A DNA stretch of 19,342 nt from an uncultured Collinsella sp. GTDB lineage: Bacteria > Actinomycetota > Coriobacteriia > Coriobacteriales > Coriobacteriaceae. Shown in pieces: positions 6,761 to 12,713 of this stretch (positions are counted from its first letter, which is position 1; each line of letters starts with the position of its first letter). The stretch covers positions 1 through 19,342 of the forward strand of contig CAUFRY010000037.1 of NCBI GenBank assembly GCA_959028445.1, given 5' to 3'. Both the position numbers and the translations under genes were made by a program. The notes beneath the pieces were generated by a model that was given only the letters and a program-made list of their open reading frames with translations, was not told where the DNA came from and did not search any database.

Positions 6761-7492
6761 CTAGTGCAGAATCTTGGACAGGAACTCGCGGCAGCGCGGG
6801 TTCTCGGGGTTATCGAAGAAGTGCTCGGGCGTGCCCTCCTCCAGAATGCGGCCGTCCTCCATAAAGATGACGCGGTCGGCCACCTGACGCGCAAAACCCA
6901 TCTCGTGCGTCACGCAGATCATGGTGATGTCCTCCTGCGCGAGCTCAATCATAACGTCCAGAACCTCCTGGACCATCTCGGGGTCGAGCGCCGAGGTCGG
7001 CTCGTCAAACAGGATGATGGGCTGCTTGGTGCACAGGGCACGGGCGATGGCGATGCGCTGCTGCTGACCACCCGAGAGATTCTGCGGATACTCGCCGGCC
7101 TTATGTGCCATGCCGACGCGCTTGAGCGCAGCGATGGCGATCTCGGTCGCCTCCTCCTTGCTCTTCTTTTGCAGTTTGATGGGCGCGAGCGTCAGGTTGC
7201 CCAGCACCGTCATGTTGGGATACAGGTTGAACTGCTGAAACACCATGGAACTATACTTGCGAGCCATCTCCAGGTGATTCTTTTTGGTGAGCGGCGTACC
7301 GTCGATGACAACCTCGCCCGACGTGGGCTCCTCCAGATAATCGACGCAACGGATGAGCGTCGATTTACCCGAGCCGGAAGGCCCGATCATTACGAGCTTC
7401 TCGCCACGTTTGACGGTGAGGTTGATATCTTTGAGCACATGCAGGTCGCCAAAGTACTTGTTGAGATGCTTGATCTCGATCATGTCTGCCAT
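6761..7492 (-). CDS. Polar amino-acid ABC transporter ATP-binding protein
   Basis: A 243-residue cytoplasmic ATPase of the GlnQ/HisP type, full length for the family. Walker A is GPSGSGKST (37-45), the Q-loop is Q86, the signature is LSGGQQQR (139-146), Walker B is ILFDEP (160-165) with the D-loop SALD, and the H-loop is VTHE with H196. It is the first gene of the importer operon, which continues with the lipoprotein and both permeases. GGAAGGGA lies five or six bases before the ATG at 7492. The complete set supports a working amino-acid importer. Confidence 0.95.
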   Translation of the reverse strand: MADMIEIKHLNKYFGDLHVLKDINLTVKRGEKLVMIGPSGSGKSTLIRCVDYLEEPTSGEVVIDGTPLTKKNHLEMARKYSSMVFQQFNLYPNMTVLGNLTLAPIKLQKKSKEEATEIAIAALKRVGMAHKAGEYPQNLSGGQQQRIAIARALCTKQPIILFDEPTSALDPEMVQEVLDVMIELAQEDITMICVTHEMGFARQVADRVIFMEDGRILEEGTPEHFFDNPENPRCREFLSKILH

Positions 7493-7527
7493 GAATGTCC
7501 CTTCCCTGCGTTTACATGAGTTGAACT

Positions 7528-7533
7528 ATTGTA
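7528..7533 (-). promoter_or_regulatory. Candidate -10 box of the amino-acid importer operon
   Basis: TACAAT on the minus strand lies 35 bases before the ATG of the ATPase gene. No convincing -35 hexamer was found at 15-18 bases spacing, so this is a weak call. Confidence 0.3.
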
Positions 7534-7597
7534 CGGAAAGAACCACGTTTCCGCAGCCCACACTACATTCCCGTAAAGAACCCGCAACCTTCCACCC

Positions 7598-7666
7598 ACT
7601 CATTGGGGACAGACTTAAATGAGTACCTGCTCATTGGGCACTCATTTAAGCCTGTCCCCAATGAGT
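7598..7666. repeat. 27-bp inverted repeat with one mismatch (REP-like, GGGGACAG core)
   Basis: Arms 7598-7624 and 7640-7666 are complementary at 26 of 27 positions and are separated by 15 bases. Each arm holds ACTCATT, then GGGGACAG, then CTTAAATGAGT. The loop contains another CTCATTGGGC echo. It lies upstream of the importer operon and belongs to the same family as the palindrome at 4432-4460. Confidence 0.9.
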
Positions 7667-7781
7667 GCCCAATAACCAGCCAGAGGAGGCGCCCTTCATC
7701 AGACCCAAAAATAATCTAACCGCCCTTGTTGAGCATAAGTCAGCGAAAACCCGTACACGCGAGCAAGGTGACGTGAAATGA
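7667..7781. other. Intergenic stretch without a recognisable gene
   Basis: Together with the elements on either side, this belongs to a roughly 400-bp spacer (7493-7889) between the importer operon and the YqeY-like gene. A minus-strand open frame of 106 codons starting at 7966 crosses it, but it runs through the REP-like arm and both hairpins and has no family resemblance, so it is not called. No promoter or RNA gene was recognised. Confidence 0.5.
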
Positions 7782-7810
7782 AAGGGCGCAGACCTTATGG
7801 TCGCGCCCTT
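7782..7810 (-). terminator. Hairpin terminator downstream of the YqeY-like gene
   Basis: AAGGGCGC-a-GACC (7782-7794) pairs with GGTC-GCGCCCTT (7799-7810) around a TTAT loop. On the minus strand it is followed by the moderately U-rich TCATTTCA. It would end the transcript of the foldase and YqeY-like genes. Confidence 0.65.
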
Positions 7811-7858
7811 GAAATTGAACGTCAGATTGCCGTGTGTACGGATTTGCAGCGTCGAGCC

Positions 7859-7886
7859 GTTACGCGGTTTGGTAAAACCGCGTAAC
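7859..7886 (-). terminator. Perfect 12-bp stem-loop next to the YqeY-like stop codon
   Basis: GTTACGCGGTTT (7859-7870) pairs perfectly with AAACCGCGTAAC (7875-7886) around GGTA. It begins only four bases past the stop codon on the minus strand. No U-run follows, so it may protect the 3' end or work together with the hairpin at 7782-7810. Confidence 0.5.
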
Positions 7887-7889
7887 AAA

Positions 7890-8333
7890 TTACGCGAGTT
7901 TGGCTCCGACGATCTTTGCCGCGGCCGGCTTATCGAAGTTGCCGCCAGTGGCCTTGCCGAGTGCACCCATAACCTGGCCCATCTGCTTCTTGGACGTGGC
8001 GCCCAGCTCGGCGATGACCTGCTCGATCAGAGCCTCGAGCTCCTCGCCCGAAACCTGCGCGGGCAGCAGGCTCTCCAGAATCTTGACCTGCTCGGTCAGG
8101 TTGTCGGTACGCTCCTGGTCGGTGCCGGCCTTGATGGACATCTCCAGCGTCTCGCTCGTCTGCTTGATCAGACGCTTGATCATGCTGTTGACGTCTTCCT
8201 CGGTCACATCGCGGCGCTCATTGACCTCGATATTCTTCACCTCGGCCTTAACCTGGCGAATGATGGACAGGCGAACCTTGTCCTTGGCCTTCATGGCCGC
8301 GATCATTTCCTTCTGCAGCTCTTCGTTGGTCAT
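7890..8333 (-). CDS. GatB/YqeY domain-containing protein
   Basis: This 147-residue, charged, helical, soluble protein has the usual length and layout of the YqeY family, which resembles the C-terminal tRNA-binding region of the amidotransferase subunit GatB. Recognisable stretches are MIAAMKAKDKVRLSIIRQVKAEVKN near the N-terminus, ILESLLPAQVS in the middle and GQVMGALGKATGGNFD near the C-terminus (the conserved MGxVMgxlkgk-like segment). The family's exact role is unresolved. ATG 8333 is preferred over TTG 8339 because AGAGGA (8341-8346) is seven bases upstream of the ATG. It follows the foldase gene by 54 bases on the same strand and is probably co-transcribed. Confidence 0.92.
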   Translation of the reverse strand: MTNEELQKEMIAAMKAKDKVRLSIIRQVKAEVKNIEVNERRDVTEEDVNSMIKRLIKQTSETLEMSIKAGTDQERTDNLTEQVKILESLLPAQVSGEELEALIEQVIAELGATSKKQMGQVMGALGKATGGNFDKPAAAKIVGAKLA

Positions 8334-8387
8334 CTGCAAATCCTCTCTAATAGCGTGGGCGGCACTCGCGCGAGCACCGCCCCATGA

Positions 8388-9611
8388 TTACTCAGTCGTC
8401 GACGAATCGTCGGTCGAACTCTTGGTGATGCCCTTCAGACTCACGTTATAGGGTACGTCCTTGGGCATGGGGTTGACGGTGATGTCGGCATCCTTCTTGT
8501 ACTGTTCCAGCCACTCGCTGTACGCGGTGCTGGCCGCTTGCGTCTTCACCACGTTGGAGACGTACTTTTTGATGGCCTTGGGCACCTGGTTGATGTCATC
8601 AACCTGATTATCGACATGGAAGTAGTCGGTGCACTTGATGATGTGGTAACCATAGGTCGACTCGATGACTTCGCTCACGTCGCCCTTGTTGAGCCCCTCG
8701 AGCGCCGTCTGGTAGCTGTCGACAAAGGTGGTGAGCTTATCCCAGCCCACATCGCCCTTCTTCTCCTTGGAACCGGTGTCCTCGGAGTACTGCTCAACGG
8801 CGTCCTCAAAGCTCAGCTCACCGGAGTTGATCTTGTCCAGGCACTCCTGCGCCTTGGCCTTGGCGGCAGCCTTGTCCTCGTCGGAAGCGTCGGAATCAAC
8901 CTTGATCAGGATGTTCGACGAGCGGCGGGCGTCGTTGTAGCTGGACAGGTTTTCGTTGATGTAATCGACAATCTCGCTGTCCTTGGGCTTGCTCGTGGGC
9001 GCGACGGCATCCTTGAGTTTCTGCTGCGCTAGACTCTCCTTGAGCGAATCCTTGTAGGTATCCTCGGTATAGCCGTAGGTCTTGAGGGTCTTCTTAAAGG
9101 CCTTGGCACCGCCCGCGCTCTTGCATGCGTCCTTCCAAGCCTTCTCGACTTCCTCGTCCGAGACGGTCACGCCGTTTTCCTTCTGCGCCTGCTGAAGCAG
9201 AATCTGCTGCGTGTAGGAGTCGATGAGCTGCTTGCGGTACTTCTTGGGCGTGAGGTCGTTATCGACCAGGTACTGCGCCCAGTCCTCGTCCTTAGTGTAG
9301 CCGTAGGACGTACGCATACTCATGATCTGCTTGGTCACGGTGTCCTCGGTGAGGTTGGTGCCGTTGATGGTCGCAGCCACGCCGCCGGTGAGCTTGTAGC
9401 CCGAGCCGGTGTCCTCGGCTTGCGACATCAGGCCGGAGCACGCCATGGCCGAGACGGAGAGCAGCATCGCCAGCACGCCAATGACCACCAGGACAATCTT
9501 GACGGTCTTGGACACATAGGTCTTGCGCTGCTTCTTACGAGAGCTGGAGGCGGCGCGGGACCGTTGCTCGGGCGTCGGCGCGACCTCGGGGTTCTTTTTC
9601 TTGTTTGCCAT
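8388..9611 (-). CDS. Membrane-anchored PPIC-type peptidyl-prolyl isomerase / foldase (PrsA/SurA-like)
   Basis: A 407-residue protein with a basic cytoplasmic N-terminus (1-36), one hydrophobic segment (38-56) and a large extracytoplasmic part. A SurA_N-like region spans about 75-200 (AATINGTNLTEDTVTKQI, SYTQQILLQQA). The parvulin domain lies at about 228-330 with its hallmarks: SSNILIKV at the start, GELSFEDAVEQYSED, GDVGWDKL and a closing TYGYHIIKC. It should assist folding of exported proteins outside the membrane. Cys58 follows SAMA, a weak lipobox match, so lipidation is possible but not clear. ATG 9611 is chosen because GAAAGG lies just upstream; an open frame reaches 9809 but passes through a REP-like element. 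The C-terminus is Ser/Thr/Asp-rich. Confidence 0.92.
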   Translation of the reverse strand: MANKKKNPEVAPTPEQRSRAASSSRKKQRKTYVSKTVKIVLVVIGVLAMLLSVSAMACSGLMSQAEDTGSGYKLTGGVAATINGTNLTEDTVTKQIMSMRTSYGYTKDEDWAQYLVDNDLTPKKYRKQLIDSYTQQILLQQAQKENGVTVSDEEVEKAWKDACKSAGGAKAFKKTLKTYGYTEDTYKDSLKESLAQQKLKDAVAPTSKPKDSEIVDYINENLSSYNDARRSSNILIKVDSDASDEDKAAAKAKAQECLDKINSGELSFEDAVEQYSEDTGSKEKKGDVGWDKLTTFVDSYQTALEGLNKGDVSEVIESTYGYHIIKCTDYFHVDNQVDDINQVPKAIKKYVSNVVKTQAASTAYSEWLEQYKKDADITVNPMPKDVPYNVSLKGITKSSTDDSSTTE

Positions 9612-9685
9612 ATTTGGCCTTTCGCAAAACGAATCGAACAAACGCCATTGTGTCACAACGCAGCCCCCACGGCACACCTGGCGCA

Positions 9686-9735
9686 AAGGGGACAGGTTAA
9701 TCTGCACCATTTTGGTGCAAAGGTGACAGATTTGG
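9686..9735. repeat. REP-like hairpin element upstream of the foldase gene
   Basis: GGGGACAGGTTAA precedes a perfect stem TGCACCA (9703-9709) with TGGTGCA (9713-9719), then AAGGTGACAGATT. It shares the GGGACAG core with the other palindromes of the window, but the arms differ, so it is a different sub-type. It continues into the copy of GGCAGTTAGGGAC that flanks the IS at 9741-9753. Confidence 0.6.
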
Positions 9736-9763
9736 CAGTTGGCAGTTAGGGACGTTCCTTTTA

Positions 9764-9778
9764 ATATGAGCAGGACAT
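9764..9778. repeat. Subterminal inverted repeat of the IS, transposase 3' side
   Basis: ATATGAGCAGGACAT, perfectly complementary to 11302-11316. Eleven bases outside it is GGCAGTTAGGGAC (9741-9753). Confidence 0.85.
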
Positions 9779-9795
9779 TGTCAAGAGGCAAAATC

Positions 9796-9827
9796 GGGCC
9801 TGGCCCCAACGATATGGGGTCAGGCCC
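9796..9827 (-). terminator. Hairpin terminator inside the IS, transposase 3' side
   Basis: GGGCCTGGCCCC (9796-9807) pairs with GGGGTCAGGCCC (9816-9827) with one mismatch. On the minus strand it is followed by GATTTTG. It would end transcription from the transposase and the non-coding region just before the element's end. Confidence 0.7.
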
Positions 9828-10081
9828 TCTCCCTATATCAACCCGTCCGCGGCGACCTCGGCGTGTCTTACCGACGCTCGTCTTTGCAGTTTAATATCCG
9901 CCCGCGGCGATCTCTCGCTGGGCAATCCGTTGCTACGGCTGAGGCTTCTACGTCGAACCGACAGTCTGTGCACGCGTGTGGCGCCCTGGGCGCTCGCAGA
10001 AAAGGGACCTGAGGTTCGCCTCAACGGCTTCGGATCGAACCGCTTCCGGGGTGATCGGCTTATGTGCGGGGACCGGCCCCC
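9828..10081 (-). ncRNA. Candidate bridge/seek RNA region of the IS
   Basis: About 254 bases between the transposase stop and the terminator hairpin hold no credible gene but several stems: GGTTCG/CGAACC (10013-10018 with 10036-10041), GCGCC/GGCGC (9981-9993), and a 17-bp direct repeat (9843-9859 and 9898-9914, 15 identical). IS1111-type elements encode a guide RNA here that pairs with target and donor DNA. Placement rests on position and family knowledge; the RNA ends and guide loops could not be assigned. Confidence 0.4.
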
Positions 10082-11194
10082 CTACGCCTCCTCGGCCATG
10101 AGGCCGACCGCCCATACCCAGCAGGCGAGCTCGCGCGCCGTGGCCACGTTCGCCTTGTTGCCGTGGACCCCGCGCGCGAGCAGGGTCCCGCGCCTCTCGA
10201 CCAGCCTCCGCACGCCCTTGGCGGCATGCCTGCGGGCGCCCGGGTCCGGGGCCTGGCCCTTGGCGAGGTCCTTCGGCCGCCCCGAGCACGTCAGGTAGTG
10301 CCACGCGGCCTCGACCAGCGTCTTCCTCAGGTGCTTGTTGCCAGCCTTGGTGATCGCGCCCCTGCGGTCGCTCTCCCCGCTGGAGTGCTCGGAGGGCGTC
10401 AGGCCGACCCACGCCGCGAACGAGCGGGCATTCCCGAACCTCGAGAACTCGCCGGCCTCGAACACGAGGTCGGCGGCCGTCGCGGTGTCGACGCCCTTGA
10501 GGCAGCGGAGGGAGTCGACCCTCTTCCTCCACCTGGGCTTGCGGGCCTCGGCCTCGACGAGCCCCTCGAGCCTCGCCTTCTCCTCCGCCGCCCGCCTGAC
10601 CGCGTCGACGTAGTAGGCGAGCACGTCGTTGTCGGCCCCCTCCGCGAACCTAATCGACTCGATCCAGGACCAGTGCGCCCGGGTCCAGTTGCCCTTCCTG
10701 CGGCCGGTGGGCGTCCTCTCGTCGAAGGCGAGCCCGTGCCTGAGCAGGAACTTGGAGAGCCGCTGCTTCGCGCGCGAGAGGTCGTCCCTCGCGTCCTCGA
10801 GCGCCCTGGTCAGGTCGCGGGCGGCCTCGCACTCGTCGTCGGGGACCCACACCTCGACCACGTTGCCGACCGACAGCATGCGGGCGAGGAACTCGGCGTC
10901 GTTGCGGTCGTTCTTCCTGCGCCTGTCCGCGCTGGGCTTGATCATCTTCGAGACGGCGCCGACCACGCAGTCGACCCCGAGGCCGGAGAGCCTCTTCTGC
11001 AGGTCGAACCCCGTGACCCCGGACTCGTACACGCACCTGGCCCTGGGGTCCACGGACCGCACCCACTCCGCGACTGCCCCGGCGTCGTAGCCGAAGGTCG
11101 CGCAGCGCACCTCCCCGGTCATGACGTCGAGGGAGACTGCCTTTATCGAGCGGGCGTGGACGTCGAGGCCGACGAAGGTGGTAGTATCGAGCAT
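10082..11194 (-). CDS. IS110-family transposase (DEDD recombinase)
   Basis: A 370-residue protein, normal for the family, with no frameshift. The RuvC-like N-terminal domain shows FVGLDVHARSIKAV with D11, VYESGVTG with E57, and KNDRNDAEFLA with D96 and D99, which together make the DEDD set. A coiled, charged middle follows. The C-terminal Tnp20 domain contains LRCLKGVDTATAADLVFE, FAAWVGLTPSEHSSGES with the conserved catalytic serine (271 or 272), and GAITKAGNKHLRKTLVEAAW. ATG 11194 is preferred over 11209 because GGAAGGGG precedes it. The codons are more G+C-rich than those of the neighbouring genes, as expected of a recent arrival. The protein should work with an RNA encoded next to it to join element and target without target duplication. 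Confidence 0.95.
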   Translation of the reverse strand: MLDTTTFVGLDVHARSIKAVSLDVMTGEVRCATFGYDAGAVAEWVRSVDPRARCVYESGVTGFDLQKRLSGLGVDCVVGAVSKMIKPSADRRRKNDRNDAEFLARMLSVGNVVEVWVPDDECEAARDLTRALEDARDDLSRAKQRLSKFLLRHGLAFDERTPTGRRKGNWTRAHWSWIESIRFAEGADNDVLAYYVDAVRRAAEEKARLEGLVEAEARKPRWRKRVDSLRCLKGVDTATAADLVFEAGEFSRFGNARSFAAWVGLTPSEHSSGESDRRGAITKAGNKHLRKTLVEAAWHYLTCSGRPKDLAKGQAPDPGARRHAAKGVRRLVERRGTLLARGVHGNKANVATARELACWVWAVGLMAEEA

Positions 11195-11233
11195 GGGAGC
11201 CCCTTCCATGAATGCGGCGTGGCCGCCACGGTT

Positions 11234-11265
11234 GGATTAGACACTCACCATTGTCGGCCTAATCC
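11234..11265. repeat. Stem-loop in the transposase leader
   Basis: GGATTAG (11234-11240) and CTAATCC (11259-11265) pair perfectly around 18 bases, 40 bases upstream of the transposase ATG. It may control transposase translation or be part of the end structure recognised by the recombinase. Confidence 0.45.
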
Positions 11266-11301
11266 GCGGTCTTTCATGCAGCAGGGGCTCTCAATGTTTT
11301 T

Positions 11302-11316
11302 ATGTCCTGCTCATAT
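11302..11316. repeat. Subterminal inverted repeat of the IS, transposase 5' side
   Basis: ATGTCCTGCTCATAT, the complement of 9764-9778. It is followed after seven bases by the REP-like palindrome pair at 11324-11383. Confidence 0.85.
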
Positions 11317-11323
11317 CGTCTCT

Positions 11324-11383
11324 GCCGGCAGTTAGGGACAGTCCCCAAGTGCCGGCACATAAGGAACGTCCCTAAGTGCCGGC
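11324..11383. repeat. Two overlapping REP-like palindromes sharing one GCCGGC arm
   Basis: Palindrome 1 (11324-11356) and palindrome 2 (11351-11383) are each 33 bases with GCCGGC at both ends and an AGGGACAGTCCCC or AAGGAACGTCCCT centre. They share 11351-11356, giving a 27-base period. They lie between the IS and the stop codon of the EIIA gene and may serve as its terminator. Confidence 0.8.
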
Positions 11384-11394
11384 TTAGCCCGACC

Positions 11395-11859
11395 TTAGAA
11401 GTGACGGCGGATGGCGTCGACCATGCCCTGGGGCGTGGTCTGGCCGAGTACATCGGCTGCGGCGTCGGCATCCATAAAGATGTTCATGAGCGCCTGCAGC
11501 GCCTCGACCTGACCGCCCGGCTCGGAAATGCCTAAGTTGATGATGATCTGCGCCGGCACCGGAGCGCCCATGCCCGCCATGGCGTTAAACGCCACAGGTG
11601 CGGCGGGCTTTACCACCGCGATATAGGGCTTGGACACAAACCCCGGGTCGGTATGCGGGATGGCAATGTTGGCAGCCGGCATGGCAAGCCCCGTGGGATA
11701 GGCATCCTCGCGCGTGCGGACGGCGTCAAGCCAGCCCTCGGCAATGTAGCCGCGCGGGGCGAGCTCGTTCTCGAGCAGCGCAAACACCTCATCCGACGTC
11801 GCACACTCCCAATCAAAAAACACCAGCTCAGGCGTAAAAAGCGCTTCGTTATCCGCCAT
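11395..11859 (-). CDS. PTS sugar transporter subunit IIA, fructose/galactitol type
   Basis: A 154-residue cytoplasmic phosphocarrier of the EIIA-2 fold (Pfam PF00359), standard length for a stand-alone subunit. The active-site histidine is H69 in ANIAIPHTDP, preceded by YPTGLAMP, a spacing typical of GatA-type EIIA. QIIINLGISEPGGQVEALQALM matches the conserved C-terminal half. It would accept phosphate from HPr and pass it to an EIIB. No EIIB, EIIC or HPr gene is present nearby, so its partner lies elsewhere or it has a regulatory role. The start at 11859 is supported by GAGAGGTGA. The IS element lies just downstream of its 3' end. Confidence 0.88.
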   Translation of the reverse strand: MADNEALFTPELVFFDWECATSDEVFALLENELAPRGYIAEGWLDAVRTREDAYPTGLAMPAANIAIPHTDPGFVSKPYIAVVKPAAPVAFNAMAGMGAPVPAQIIINLGISEPGGQVEALQALMNIFMDADAAADVLGQTTPQGMVDAIRRHF

Positions 11860-11878
11860 GCGCTCACCTCTCTCACCT

Positions 11879-11932
11879 AGTCACCTGCGACGTTCTTGAA
11901 TGACTAGTCGTTTAAGAACGTCCCCGATGACT
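11879..11932. repeat. REP-like inverted repeat (19-bp arms, GGGACGTTCTT core)
   Basis: Arms 11879-11897 and 11914-11932 match at 16 of 19 positions, with a perfect inner 9 bp GACGTTCTT/AAGAACGTC. It lies in the spacer between purN and the EIIA gene and shares the GGGACGTTC variant core with 9749-9757 and 11361-11372. Confidence 0.75.
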
Positions 11933-11944
11933 ACCTAAAACAAA

Positions 11945-11980
11945 GGGTGGCCACTCGCGCCTTGGCGCCAATGACCACCC
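11945..11980 (-). terminator. Intrinsic terminator of the purF-purM-purN cluster
   Basis: GGGTGG (11945-11950) and CCACCC (11975-11980) close a long stem that includes GGCGCC/GGCGCG pairing. On the minus strand the hairpin is followed by TTTGTTTTAGG. It lies 31 bases after the purN stop. Confidence 0.85.
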
Positions 11981-12011
11981 TGACTACTCGGCTAAATTGT
12001 ACTGTGCGCCA

Positions 12012-12713
12012 CTAGCCGCGAGGCGCATCAATTGCGACCTTGCCGCTCTCCAGCACATGAACGCGGCCATCGGCGAGCATCTGCACGACCTCGGGATACA
12101 GCACATGCTCGATCGCGTGGATGTGCTCCTCGAGCGTGTCGACGTCCCAACCCTCTTCAACAGCCAGCGCGCGCTGGGCGATGATGGGGCCGTTGTCGTA
12201 GATCTCGTTGGCAAAATGCACGGTCACGCCGGTCACCTTGACGCCGCGGGCAAACGCGTCATCAATTGCATGGGCGCCGGTAAAGCTGGGCAGCAGCGCC
12301 GGATGCAGATTGACCACGCGATTGGGGAACGCTGCCAGCAGCGGCGTGTGCACCATGCGCATGTAACCGGCCATGACCACGTACTCGCAGCCGCGCTCGA
12401 GCAGCTCATGCGCGATGATCTCGTCGGCAGCGATGGGATCGGCGTACACATCCTTGGACAGCGTGAGCGTCTGGATGCCCGCGCGCTCAGCGCGCTGCAA
12501 ACCCTTAGCCGAAGGACGGCTCGACACCACAAGCTCAATCGAAGCGTTGAGCTTGCCGGCGGCGATCAGATCGATCAGCGCCTGCAGGTTGGTACCCGAA
12601 CCGCTGATGAGCACACCGATCTTGAGCGGCTCGGCCGTATCGGTGCCGGTCGGACGGGTGTAGGGCACAAAGCCCAGGCCCTCGGCAGCAGCCATCTGCT
12701 CGTTAGCGCTCAT
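12012..12713 (-). CDS. purN: Phosphoribosylglycinamide formyltransferase
   Basis: A 233-residue enzyme that transfers a formyl group from 10-formyl-tetrahydrofolate to GAR, step 3 of purine synthesis. The core begins at residue 31 (KIGVLISGSGTNLQ, with the phosphate-binding SGSGTN at 37-42). Catalytic motifs are NLHPALLPSFTG with N135 and H137, and IYDNGPII with D173; GVTVHFANE fits the folate site. The first 30 residues are an extension compared with the usual PurN, whose chain starts at about MKIGVLISG. The ATG at 12713 lies inside the end of purM (11-base overlap), indicating translational coupling; a second in-frame ATG six codons later is possible. Confidence 0.95.
   Translation of the reverse strand: MSANEQMAAAEGLGFVPYTRPTGTDTAEPLKIGVLISGSGTNLQALIDLIAAGKLNASIELVVSSRPSAKGLQRAERAGIQTLTLSKDVYADPIAADEIIAHELLERGCEYVVMAGYMRMVHTPLLAAFPNRVVNLHPALLPSFTGAHAIDDAFARGVKVTGVTVHFANEIYDNGPIIAQRALAVEEGWDVDTLEEHIHAIEHVLYPEVVQMLADGRVHVLESGKVAIDAPRG

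Larger units (their letters stand above)
9764..11316 (-). mobile_element. IS110-family insertion sequence, IS1111-type, apparently intact
   Basis: Perfect 15-bp inverted repeats (9764-9778 and 11302-11316, ATATGAGCAGGACAT) frame one full-length DEDD transposase gene on the minus strand. The non-coding part after the transposase (about 300 bp) is much longer than the part before it (about 108 bp), the arrangement known for IS1111-group elements with subterminal inverted repeats. True ends may lie a few bases outside the repeats; no target duplication is expected for this family. The element is more G+C-rich than its surroundings and interrupts a spacer made of REP-like palindromes. Confidence 0.85.

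Noticed and set aside
7646..7966. A 106-codon minus-strand frame in the importer/YqeY-like spacer
   Set aside because: It starts inside the YqeY-like gene in another frame and runs through two hairpins and a REP-like arm.
10020..10050. tRNA T-arm-like GGTTCGATCC on the minus strand
   Set aside because: No acceptor stem, anticodon arm or CCA end can be formed around it; it fits the IS non-coding stem instead.
10064..11335. A 423-codon open frame on the plus strand, opposite the transposase
   Set aside because: Pro/Gly/Arg/Val-rich low-complexity shadow of the G+C-rich transposase gene; no ribosome site or family resemblance.
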